The notes under the pieces were generated by a model. The model searched no databases and was not told where the DNA came from. It saw nothing but the letters and a program-made list of their open reading frames with translations. The translations under genes and the position numbers were made by a program. From Alphaproteobacteria bacterium (GTDB lineage Bacteria; Pseudomonadota; Alphaproteobacteria; Caulobacterales; Parvularculaceae), in the NCBI GenBank assembly GCA_016125425.1, contig WGLT01000009.1:124001-188000 (forward strand): DNA of 64,000 nucleotides, given 5' to 3'. Positions 26,747 to 34,460 of the stretch are shown here, in pieces. Position 1 is the stretch's first letter. Every line of letters starts with the position of its first letter.

Positions 26747-27982
26747 TCAATAGACGGCGCGGTCTTGGCGGGCGGACTTGGTCTTCAGCGAAAACCGCGG
26801 TTCGAGCGATCCGTTTCCGAGAATGAGGTCCGCCGCCCGCCTGCCGACCGCGGGTCCGTGTTTGAAGCCGTGTCCGGAGCCCATCCCGACGAGAAGAACC
26901 TGCGGCCAGTCGGGGTGGCGGTCGATCAGGAAATCTCCGTTAGCGCTGTTCTCATATTGGCAGACGCGCGCCTCCGAAAGGGGGGCCTTGGCGAGCGCGG
27001 GAAAGCGCCTCGCCATATAAGCGCGGACAACGGCGAGCGCCTCCGGCGAAGGCGTGCGGTCCTCGGCGTCCGGATCGACAGGCGGACCATGCCGGTCGTG
27101 GGCGATCTTGAATCCGCGGCCTTCAAGGTCGGGAAATCCGTAATAAAGGTCGCCTTCGTTGAAGTCGGCCCAGCCGGGTAGGGCGGAGGGCCCGAAGCGC
27201 CTGTCGCCGGCGTCTGGCGCGAAATAGAAAACCTCCTGACGCGTGACGAACAGGCGGTCGCCGAGCAGGGACGGGAAGAGCGTTTTCAGCCAAGGGCCGC
27301 AAGCGAAGACATATTGGTCCGCGTACAGTTTTTCACCGTCGCTTGTCGTGAGGTGTTTAAGCGGTTGGCCCTGCTTCGGCGCCGCGATAGCGGCGTGCCG
27401 GTAAGCGCCGCCTGCGCGCACGAAGGATGCAACGAGGGATTCGATAGCGCGTCGCGCCATCAATGCGCCGAAATCGGGCTCGTAAAGTCCGAACCGGATG
27501 CCGGTCCAGTCGAGCTGCGGCCAGCGTTTCTTGAGCGTCTTCGGCTCAAGACGCTCCATCGACAGACCGAGGCGCTTATTCACGTCGAGCGATTTCAGCG
27601 CATAGTCTTCTTCTTTTTCGAAAAAGAACAGCACGCCGGTCTGGTGAAAAATCGGCAGCGCAAGAGCCTCCGAAAGGCGCTTCCATTCGACAAGCGACTC
27701 GGAGGCCATGCGCGAATAGATTTCGTCGCCGCCATAGGCGCCGCGGGTCATGCGCGATTCCCCGCCGGACGAAGCGCGCGCATTGGCCGGCGCCCAGGCG
27801 TCGACGAGGAGGACGCGCTTGCCGGCCCGGCGCAGCATTTCCGCCGTCCATGCGCCGAACGTCCCGGCGCCGATCACGATCGCATCCCAGCCCGGCGAAT
27901 GAGCGCGCGCGCGGCCCGCGCCGGCCAGGCTCGCCGCCGTCGCCGCCATGCCCGCCAAAGTCTCCCGTCGCGTCACGCTCAC
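26747..27982 (-). CDS. Tat-exported FAD-dependent oxidoreductase (DAO family)
   Basis: This is a D-amino-acid oxidase / sarcosine oxidase family flavoenzyme of about 411 residues. A twin-arginine signal (TRRETLAGMAATAASLAGAG, ending RARA) precedes the dinucleotide-binding motif VIGAGTFGAWTAEML. Family features include SSGGESRMTRGAYG and the C-terminal VGMGSGHGFKHGPAVGR flavin-contact motif. Substrate is unknown; N-methyl or primary amines are typical. GTG 27982 is chosen behind GGGAGGCGAGG. Longer frames run antisense into the divergent acyl-CoA dehydrogenase gene and are not real. A periplasmic place is inferred from the signal. Confidence 0.82.
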   Translation of the reverse strand: MSVTRRETLAGMAATAASLAGAGRARAHSPGWDAIVIGAGTFGAWTAEMLRRAGKRVLLVDAWAPANARASSGGESRMTRGAYGGDEIYSRMASESLVEWKRLSEALALPIFHQTGVLFFFEKEEDYALKSLDVNKRLGLSMERLEPKTLKKRWPQLDWTGIRFGLYEPDFGALMARRAIESLVASFVRAGGAYRHAAIAAPKQGQPLKHLTTSDGEKLYADQYVFACGPWLKTLFPSLLGDRLFVTRQEVFYFAPDAGDRRFGPSALPGWADFNEGDLYYGFPDLEGRGFKIAHDRHGPPVDPDAEDRTPSPEALAVVRAYMARRFPALAKAPLSEARVCQYENSANGDFLIDRHPDWPQVLLVGMGSGHGFKHGPAVGRRAADLILGNGSLEPRFSLKTKSARQDRAVY

Positions 27983-28124
27983 CGCCTCGCCTCCCGGCGG
28001 GCGATGATCGCCGCGCGCGGGGCCGGCGGCAAGACGCGATTTTCCCGTCCGGCTGCGCAGCGAGCCTTGCCGCGCGGCGGCGCGCGTCCTATCCCCCGGA
28101 GCCGACAAGCCGAGGAGGACGGCC

Positions 28125-29297
28125 ATGCGCTCAAATTCCCAGATCCAGATGAATTTCGGCCTCGATCCCGAGATCGAGGAAATGCGCGAGGTCGTCGCCC
28201 GCTTTGTCGATGAAAAACTCAGCCCGCGCGCCGCCGAGATCGACCGCACCAATGAATTCCCGCGCGATCTGTGGCCGCAACTCGGCGAGATGGGCCTGCT
28301 CGGCGTCACCGCCGATGAAGAATATGGCGGGGCCGGGCTCGGCTATCTCGCCCATTGCGTCGTGATGGAGGAGATCTCGCGCGGCTCCGGCGCCGTCGGC
28401 CTTTCTTACGGCGCGCACTCCAACCTTTGCGTCAACCAGATCAACCTCAACGGCAACAAGGCGCAGAAAGAAAAATATCTGCCGAAGCTGATCTCGGGCG
28501 AGCATCTGGGCGCGCTCGCCATGTCCGAACCCGGGGCCGGCTCCGATGTCGTCTCGATGAAGTTACGCGCCGACAAAAAGGGCGACCGCTACATCCTCAA
28601 CGGCAACAAGATGTGGATCACCAACGGCCCGACCGCAGATACGCTTGTCGTTTACGCGAAAACCGATCCGGCGGCGGGCCCGCGCGGCATCACAGCCTTT
28701 ATCATCGAACGCGGATTCAAAGGTTTCAGCTCTGCGCAAAAGCTCGACAAGATGGGCATGCGCGGCTCCGACACCGGCGAGCTTGTCTTCGAAGATTGCG
28801 AAGTGCCTGAAGAAAACGTTCTTGGCCGCGTCGGCGAAGGCGTGCGCGTGTTGATGAGCGGACTCGATTACGAACGCACGGTGCTTTCGGCCGGCTCACT
28901 GGGGATCATGCAGGCCTGCATGGATCTTGTGATCCCCTATATCCATGAGCGCGAACAATTCGGCAAGCCGATCGGCACGTTCCAGCTCGTGCAAGGAAAG
29001 ATCGCCGACATGTATGTGACGATGAATGCGGCGAAAGCCTATGTCTACGCCGTCGCGCAGGCCTGCGATCGCGGCGAGACAACCCGCCAGGACGCGGCGG
29101 GCTGCATTCTCTTCGCCTCTGAAAAAGCGACGCAGATGGCGCTCGACGCGATTCAGCTCTTGGGCGGCAATGGCTATATCAATGACTATCCGGCCGCGCG
29201 GCTCTTGCGCGACGCCAAGCTCTACGAGATCGGCGCCGGCACGAGCGAAATCCGCCGCATGCTGATCGGCCGGGAGATTTTCGAAAAGAGCGCGTGA
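28125..29297 (+). CDS. ivd: Isovaleryl-CoA dehydrogenase
   Basis: This is an acyl-CoA dehydrogenase that oxidises isovaleryl-CoA to 3-methylcrotonyl-CoA in leucine breakdown. The flavoprotein signatures [18 protein letters not shown] and [32 protein letters not shown] are complete. The region [18 protein letters not shown] carries the glutamate at the position typical of isovaleryl-CoA dehydrogenases rather than short-chain enzymes, followed by [23 protein letters not shown]. The 390 residues fit. No other leucine-degradation genes (methylcrotonyl-CoA carboxylase) are adjacent. Electrons would pass to ETF. Confidence 0.92.
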   Translation: MRSNSQIQMNFGLDPEIEEMREVVARFVDEKLSPRAAEIDRTNEFPRDLWPQLGEMGLLGVTADEEYGGAGLGYLAHCVVMEEISRGSGAVGLSYGAHSNLCVNQINLNGNKAQKEKYLPKLISGEHLGALAMSEPGAGSDVVSMKLRADKKGDRYILNGNKMWITNGPTADTLVVYAKTDPAAGPRGITAFIIERGFKGFSSAQKLDKMGMRGSDTGELVFEDCEVPEENVLGRVGEGVRVLMSGLDYERTVLSAGSLGIMQACMDLVIPYIHEREQFGKPIGTFQLVQGKIADMYVTMNAAKAYVYAVAQACDRGETTRQDAAGCILFASEKATQMALDAIQLLGGNGYINDYPAARLLRDAKLYEIGAGTSEIRRMLIGREIFEKSA

Positions 29298-29322
29298 ACC
29301 GGAGGCCTGATTCCGCCGCCCG

Positions 29323-30528
29323 TCAACCCGCATACATGCGCCGCTTCTTGGCGAGCGCGGTCTGGCGAAGGAAAGCGTTGGCGAGCGGGCGGGAGGTGAG
29401 GCGCGCGGCGAAGACGCCGGCGACGACCGAAAGCGCGCCGACGGTCAGGATCGCTTCGTGATCGATGATCGCCGGCTCGTCGATCAGGGAGAGAATGAAG
29501 AGGGCCGAGGCGGCGCCCGGCGCGCCGCCGAACCAGGCGAGGAATGCCTGGCTTTCCTTCGGAAGGTTGACGGCCTGCAACATCGCAAGGCGCGGGCCCG
29601 CGCGCATCACGGTGACGGCGGCGGCCGCGAAGAGGATGGACAGCATGTCCGCCTGGAAGACGCGCGGCGCCAGGAAAACGCCGAAAAGGAAATAAGCGGC
29701 CGGCGCGACCGCCTTTTCGAACAGGCCGCGAATGCGCAGGCGCGCGATTGGCGAGGCGGTCGTCTGTTCGCCCCAGATGAGGCCCGCTCCGCCGGCCGCA
29801 ATGACGGGATCGGCGCCGAATATCGCCGCGAGCGCAAACGAAATGACGCCTGCTGCAACAGCGAGCGGCGCGCCGTCGAGACGCGCATAGCGCCGCGCAA
29901 TCCGCGCTGCGATGAAGCCGGCGGCGCCGCCCAGCGCAAAACCCTTGAGTATGTCGATGCTGGCGGCGAGGAGAGGGCCGAGCGGCGCCTCATGTGCGTT
30001 GGGCGCGGTTGCGTTCGCCGCAAGCAGGATGGCGACCGGCGCGCCGAAGGCGATGATCGCCGCGCTCTCGGTTCTGACTGTCGCTTTCACCGTCGCGGGC
30101 GCTGATGTCTCGGTCACTGCGCGGCGGTCGAAGGCTGCGCCGTTGAGCATCAGCGCCGCGCCGAGAACAAGCGCCGCCGGCAGGGAAAGCTGCGGCAGCA
30201 GCACGAAAGCGGCGAGGCTTGAAACGAACAGAAAGAGCGGCGCGCCGCCAAGCGTCAGACGGAAAGCGGCGGGACATCGGCGGGCGAGACGCGTCACGCG
30301 CAATTGCGCGGCAGAGGCGAAAACCAGCGCGGCGAATCCCGATTCCGCCGAATCAGAAACGAAATTTGTTGGAAAATTATTTTCGCCTAATGCGCGCAGA
30401 ATAACAGATATAGCTGCGCCGGCGACGAGCATGAGCGCCGGGGCGCCGGCCGCATGCCGGAAAACGCGCAATCTCGCCAGAGCCGTCAGGCTCGCAGCCC
30501 AAATTAACGCCGTAAGCGCAAGCGCCAT
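29323..30528 (-). CDS. Cation/proton antiporter-like membrane protein
   Basis: This 401-residue polytopic protein has about twelve membrane segments and resembles the CPA monovalent cation/proton antiporters. Matching features are the AALVLGAALMLNGAAFDRRAV segment (position of the ATDP-type unwound helix), the ATVRTESAAIIAFGAPVAILL segment, and FLAWFGGAPGAASALFILSL near the end, which matches the late GLRGA region. The canonical ion-binding Asn-Asp or Asp-Asp pair is not obvious. Transport direction and ion are unknown. It is convergent with ivd and divergent from the holin gene. Confidence 0.7.
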   Translation of the reverse strand: MALALTALIWAASLTALARLRVFRHAAGAPALMLVAGAAISVILRALGENNFPTNFVSDSAESGFAALVFASAAQLRVTRLARRCPAAFRLTLGGAPLFLFVSSLAAFVLLPQLSLPAALVLGAALMLNGAAFDRRAVTETSAPATVKATVRTESAAIIAFGAPVAILLAANATAPNAHEAPLGPLLAASIDILKGFALGGAAGFIAARIARRYARLDGAPLAVAAGVISFALAAIFGADPVIAAGGAGLIWGEQTTASPIARLRIRGLFEKAVAPAAYFLFGVFLAPRVFQADMLSILFAAAAVTVMRAGPRLAMLQAVNLPKESQAFLAWFGGAPGAASALFILSLIDEPAIIDHEAILTVGALSVVAGVFAARLTSRPLANAFLRQTALAKKRRMYAG

Positions 30529-30693
30529 AACGAAAAATTCGTCCGGTTACGTCGAAATGCCGTGGCGCGCCGCAGTTGCGCCGAATCACATCACGCGACT
30601 CTGAATTGATCCGCCTTTCATGGCAAATTGAATTTTCGAAACAGCGGCGGGCGAATTCTGCGACGCATTTTCGCGCCCGCAAAACGGGAAAAA

Positions 30694-30713
30694 CGTTCGA
30701 TAGATATCGAACG
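30694..30713. promoter_or_regulatory. Operator-like palindrome upstream of the holin gene
   Basis: CGTTCGAT-AGAT-ATCGAACG is a perfect inverted repeat with 8-base arms and a 4-base centre. It lies about 75 bases before the holin-like gene in the 257-base divergent gap shared with the antiporter gene. Its size and symmetry fit a dimeric helix-turn-helix repressor site. The regulator is not identifiable here. Confidence 0.45.
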
Positions 30714-30785
30714 CTTTCCGGGCGGACTTAAAGTCGGCGCCATGCGCGGATTTCGGCTCGAAAGCGCGCAATCGGAGCAGGAGCG

Positions 30786-31334
30786 ATGTCAGAGGAAAAG
30801 AACAAAACGCGTCGAAGGATCGGAGAAGCGATCGCGGGAACGGCGCCGAAGCTCGCCGCCGCGCTTGGCGGGCCGCTTGCGGGCGCCGCCGTCGAAGCGC
30901 TGTCAAAGGCGATTTTCGGCGAGGCCGCCGGGCAGGATGAAGCGGCGCTTGGCGATGCGCTTGCCGCGGCGAGTCCTGAAACGATCGCAGCGGTGAAGAA
31001 GGCGGAAGCTGAGTTTCAAACCGCGATCGCAAACGCAGCCGTCGAGCAAGAGAAGATCGCCGCAGGCGACCGCGCGAGCGCGCGCGAACGCCAGCAAGCG
31101 ATGCATGACTGGACGCCTTCGGCGCTCGGCGCTGCAATCATCGTCGGTTTTTTTGTCGTGCTCGGCGCGATGGTCGCCGGAAAATTGCCGTCAGGAACGG
31201 AAGCCGAATTTTCGATCATGCTCGGCGCGCTCGCTACGATGACCGCGGCCGTCGTCAATTATTTCTTCGGCTCCTCGGCGGGATCAAAGGAAAAAACGAA
31301 GCTGCTCGCGCAGGGCGGCAAGGAGGCGAAGTGA
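30786..31334 (+). CDS. Phage-type holin (3TM/GTA holin family)
   Basis: The 182-residue protein starts with an amphipathic glycine/alanine helix (about 10-45, TAPKLAAALGGPLAGAAVEALSKAIFG), as in the gene-transfer-agent / phage three-segment holins. A charged helical stretch follows, with EKIAAGDRASARERQQAM. Two membrane segments come next (about 112-135 and 142-165), then the NYFFGSSAGSKEK ending that is characteristic of these holins. ATG 30786 follows GGAGCAGGAG. No other phage or gene-transfer-agent genes are adjacent, so it is an orphan, though a lytic transglycosylase lies two genes downstream. Confidence 0.75.
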   Translation: MSEEKNKTRRRIGEAIAGTAPKLAAALGGPLAGAAVEALSKAIFGEAAGQDEAALGDALAAASPETIAAVKKAEAEFQTAIANAAVEQEKIAAGDRASARERQQAMHDWTPSALGAAIIVGFFVVLGAMVAGKLPSGTEAEFSIMLGALATMTAAVVNYFFGSSAGSKEKTKLLAQGGKEAK

Positions 31335-31419
31335 GATCGTCCAGCCTGCAATGCGCGATTTCATATGGAGGCGATTCGCTGCTGACCGCGCCGGCCGCCG
31401 GTTCTGCTAGAGTGCGCGC

Positions 31420-32535
31420 ATGAACGAACGAATCATCATTGTCGGCGGCGGGATTATCGGCCTCGCGCTCGCTTGGCGGCTTTCGCAGAGTGGGGTCGCC
31501 GTAACCGTCATCGACGCCGGAGCGGCGGTCCCGCCGGCGACGCCTGCGGCGGCGGGCATGCTCGCGCCGTCTTTTGAAGAGCTCGCTGGACCGATCTCGG
31601 GCGCGCTCTACGATTTTTCCGTCGCGAGCCTGAAGCGCTGGCGCAGCTTCGCCGCCGAGCTTGAGGCCGAAAGCGGCGAGGCGATCGATTACCGACCGTT
31701 CGGCATTCTCGGCGTCGCCATGGATGAAAGCGGCGCGGCGGCGCTGCGCGAGGCCTTCGAGGCCGTGACTGCGCTCGGCGGGGCTGTCGAGTGGCTAACG
31801 GGCGATGAGACGCGCGCAATTGAGGCGGGCCTGTCCGATCGCGTCCTCGCCGGCGTGTTCGCTCGCGAAGAAGGGCAGGTCGATCCGCGACGCGCGACGC
31901 GGGCCCTGCGCGAGGCCGTCTCGCGGCGCGGCGGCGCATTCATCAACGCCCGCATTCGCCGCATTGTGAGGCGCGGCGCCGATGCGATCGGCGTCGAAAC
32001 CGCGGGCGGAGACCGAATTGAAGGCGACCGGGTCGTCATTGCGGCCGGCGCGGCGGCGGCGGCGATCGAACTTGGCGCGGCGGCGCCGGTTTATCCGATC
32101 AAGGGGGAGGCGGTCGCGCTGCGCGCCCGCGGCGACAATCTCCGCTGCGTCGTGAGGGCGCCCGGCGCCTATCTCTGTCCGAAAGCGGACGGCAGGCTCG
32201 TCATCGGCGCGACCGAAGTTGAGGAGGACGCCTCGCTTGAGCCCGCCCCTGCGGCGATTGAAGGGCTGAAGCGCGCGGGCGCGGCGGCTTTTCCGGCGAG
32301 CGGGGCCTATCGCGAGGTCGAACGCTGGGCGGGCTTGCGCCCGGCGACGCCGGACGCCGCGCCCATCCTCGGCCCTGTCCCGGACGGGCCGGAAGGGCTG
32401 TTTCTGGCGCTTGGCCATTATCGCAACGGGATTTTGCTGGCGCCCGAAACCGCGGCCGCGCTCGCCCCGGCCATCCTCGGCGGCGAGATTTCGCCTTTGC
32501 TCGGCGCTTTCAGCCTGGCGCGCTTCAAGAATTAA
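31420..32535 (+). CDS. thiO: Glycine oxidase ThiO
   Basis: This FAD enzyme oxidises glycine to the imine (dehydroglycine) needed for the thiazole part of thiamine. The FAD motif IIIVGGGIIGLALAWRLSQSG opens the protein. The features PPATPAAAGMLAPSFEE, ALRPATPDAAPILGPV-like GLRPATPDAAPILGP and GHYRNGILLAPETA are those of ThiO. Length 371 fits. It is separated by 13 kb from thiS-thiG at 44.4 kb, while in many relatives thiO sits inside a thiCOSGE operon. No TPP riboswitch is seen in the 85-base upstream gap. A D-amino acid oxidase of other specificity cannot be excluded. Confidence 0.83.
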   Translation: MNERIIIVGGGIIGLALAWRLSQSGVAVTVIDAGAAVPPATPAAAGMLAPSFEELAGPISGALYDFSVASLKRWRSFAAELEAESGEAIDYRPFGILGVAMDESGAAALREAFEAVTALGGAVEWLTGDETRAIEAGLSDRVLAGVFAREEGQVDPRRATRALREAVSRRGGAFINARIRRIVRRGADAIGVETAGGDRIEGDRVVIAAGAAAAAIELGAAAPVYPIKGEAVALRARGDNLRCVVRAPGAYLCPKADGRLVIGATEVEEDASLEPAPAAIEGLKRAGAAAFPASGAYREVERWAGLRPATPDAAPILGPVPDGPEGLFLALGHYRNGILLAPETAAALAPAILGGEISPLLGAFSLARFKN

Positions 32536-32556
32536 CCAGTTAGGAGTTTGTTGACC

Positions 32557-33444
32557 ATGAGTGCGGACAATCGGCGCGAAACCGCGTCCGAAAAAATGAA
32601 ACTCGAAGCCCTGTCCCATACCGCCCCGACGGTCGCCGCCGCGTTGAAGCGCGCGAGCGAGACGACGGGCGCCGGCTTCGATCTGCTTTATAACATGGCC
32701 AAGCGCGAAAGCGCCTTTGACCCGAAAGCGCAGGCCTCGACGTCCTCGGCGGCGGGGCTGTTCCAGTTCATCGATCAGACCTGGCTCGGCGCGGTGAAGA
32801 AATATGGCGCCCGGCACGGCCTCGCCGAAGAAGCCGCCGCCATCACGCAAGACGCTTCGGGCAAATATGCCGTCGCCGATCCTGCAAAGCGGCGGGACAT
32901 TCTCAATCTTCGTCTTGATCCGATGAAAGCGGCTTCGCTTGCAGGCGAGCTGATTCAGGAAAACAAGACCGGACTCGAACGCCGGCTCGGCCGGGCTGTC
33001 TCGGCGGCGGAAGTCTACTCGGCGCATTTTCTGGGCCTGGGCGGCGCAGCGAAAATGCTGACCTCTTCGCCGGATGCCAAAGCCGCCGACATTCTTCCCG
33101 CCGCTGCGGCCGCCAACCGCTCTGTTTTCTTCGACGGCGCGCGGGCCAAAAGCGTTCGCGAAGTGATGGCTTCGCTGGCGAAATCCATGGGCGAGACGCC
33201 GGCTGCGCCGGAATCGTCAAGTCTTGCGGAAACGGCGGTTGTCGCCGCCGCGGCCGCGCCGCAGGACGCTCTTGCGACGCCGCTTGAAAAGAAAGGCGCA
33301 GCGCTCGCCGATCTTTCCGCCGCGAGGGCGTGGGCGCCGTCCGGCGCGCGTTCGGTTTCGCCGCTGACGCTCGCCGTTCTGGGCGCGCTCGATGCGACGA
33401 GGCTTGGCGCGGACCGCAATGAAAGCGACTCGTCGCTGATCTAG
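32557..33444 (+). CDS. Lytic transglycosylase (SLT domain)
   Basis: This peptidoglycan-cleaving enzyme has about 295 residues. The SLT domain covers about 30-160: catalytic Glu in MAKRESAFDPKAQASTSSAAGLFQFIDQTW and the later AEVYSAHFLGLGGAAKML. No signal peptide is visible, so export would need another route, such as a holin or flagellar/secretion system. The C-terminal 100 residues are alanine-rich and disordered. ATG 32557 follows TAGGAG (32541-32546) at suitable spacing. It starts 22 bases after thiO, likely in the same transcript, two genes after the holin-like gene. Confidence 0.85.
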   Translation: MSADNRRETASEKMKLEALSHTAPTVAAALKRASETTGAGFDLLYNMAKRESAFDPKAQASTSSAAGLFQFIDQTWLGAVKKYGARHGLAEEAAAITQDASGKYAVADPAKRRDILNLRLDPMKAASLAGELIQENKTGLERRLGRAVSAAEVYSAHFLGLGGAAKMLTSSPDAKAADILPAAAAANRSVFFDGARAKSVREVMASLAKSMGETPAAPESSSLAETAVVAAAAAPQDALATPLEKKGAALADLSAARAWAPSGARSVSPLTLAVLGALDATRLGADRNESDSSLI

Positions 33445-33464
33445 CGAATCTTATGTTTTGCGGT

Positions 33465-34307
33465 TCAGCAGGCGGGCGCGGATTCGCCCGGCGGCAACTT
33501 GGTTTCTGCGTCCGCGCAGGCCTTGGCGAACTGGCCGGGTTTTGCGCCGATGGCGGTCGAAAGATCCGCGCCGAAGAGCTTTGCGCCGGTGAAATCGGCC
33601 GCTTCAATGCGCGCATTCGAAAAATCGGCGCCCGAAAGATCGGCGTCGTTAAACCGCACGCCGGTCGCTTCTGCGTTCTTGAAGCTCGCGCCGTGAAGCT
33701 GCGCGTTTTGGAAGCTCGCGCCCGTCGCATAAGCGCCGTTGAAAACGGCGCCCTCGGCGATCGCGGCGCTCAGCTTGGCGAAAGAAAGGTCGGCGCCGGA
33801 AAAATCGGAATTGGAAAGATCGGCCGCGCGCGCGGTCGCTCCGCGCAGCGAGGCGCCCGCGAAGTTGCTGCGGCGAAGGGAGGACGCGTCGAGATTCGCC
33901 TTGCCGAGCTGGGCCTTCGTAAAGTCGGCGCCGTCGCCGCTCGCGCCTTCGAAAATCGCTCCGTCAAGCAGCGTATTGATGAAATGCGCGCCGGAAATCG
34001 TTGCGGCGGCGTAGCTCGCCTTCGTCTTGTCCTGTCCGCTGAAGTCTGCGCCGGTGAAGTCGCGTCCCGCTTCGTTCGCAGGCTTTTGCTTTCTGGAATC
34101 GAGCTTCAGATCCGTTTCCGCGCGCTTCAGGGCCCCGGAAATATCCGGCGCGAGCTTGTCGGCGTTGTTGAGGCCTTTCGCGATGCCGCGGCCGATCTCG
34201 GAAATCGGATTGATCGTCGGTTGATGCGTTCTCGTCGCGGCGATGTTCGACACCAGAACGAACACAGCGGCCATGATGACGATCAGAAGCAGGACAATGC
34301 GGATCAT
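33465..34307 (-). CDS. Membrane-anchored pentapeptide-repeat protein
   Basis: The 280-residue protein has one N-terminal membrane anchor (about 3-22, IVLLLIVIMAAVFVLVSN) and then a run of pentapeptide repeats of the A(D/N)(L/F)xx type (about 82-255). Examples are GADFS, GADFT, KANLD, NADLS-like units such as AADLSNSDFSGADLSFAKLS. This builds a right-handed quadrilateral beta-helix. The C-terminus holds two cysteines. With the anchor the helix would face the periplasm. Function is unknown; such helices mimic DNA or act as scaffolds. It lies downstream of nrdJ on the same strand with a 150-base gap. Confidence 0.85.
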   Translation of the reverse strand: MIRIVLLLIVIMAAVFVLVSNIAATRTHQPTINPISEIGRGIAKGLNNADKLAPDISGALKRAETDLKLDSRKQKPANEAGRDFTGADFSGQDKTKASYAAATISGAHFINTLLDGAIFEGASGDGADFTKAQLGKANLDASSLRRSNFAGASLRGATARAADLSNSDFSGADLSFAKLSAAIAEGAVFNGAYATGASFQNAQLHGASFKNAEATGVRFNDADLSGADFSNARIEAADFTGAKLFGADLSTAIGAKPGQFAKACADAETKLPPGESAPAC

Positions 34308-34460
34308 GCGGGCAATCCTCGCGCGCGCCTTGCGGCGGGAACCGCGCCATTGTCCCGCGGAGAATTCAACGTTCGATTAACGATGACGGAACGTTTCTCT
34401 CAACCGTGCGTGTCGCCGCGCCGCCGCGCCGTAACGGCCGGGGCGCGTGTTGACAGATCG

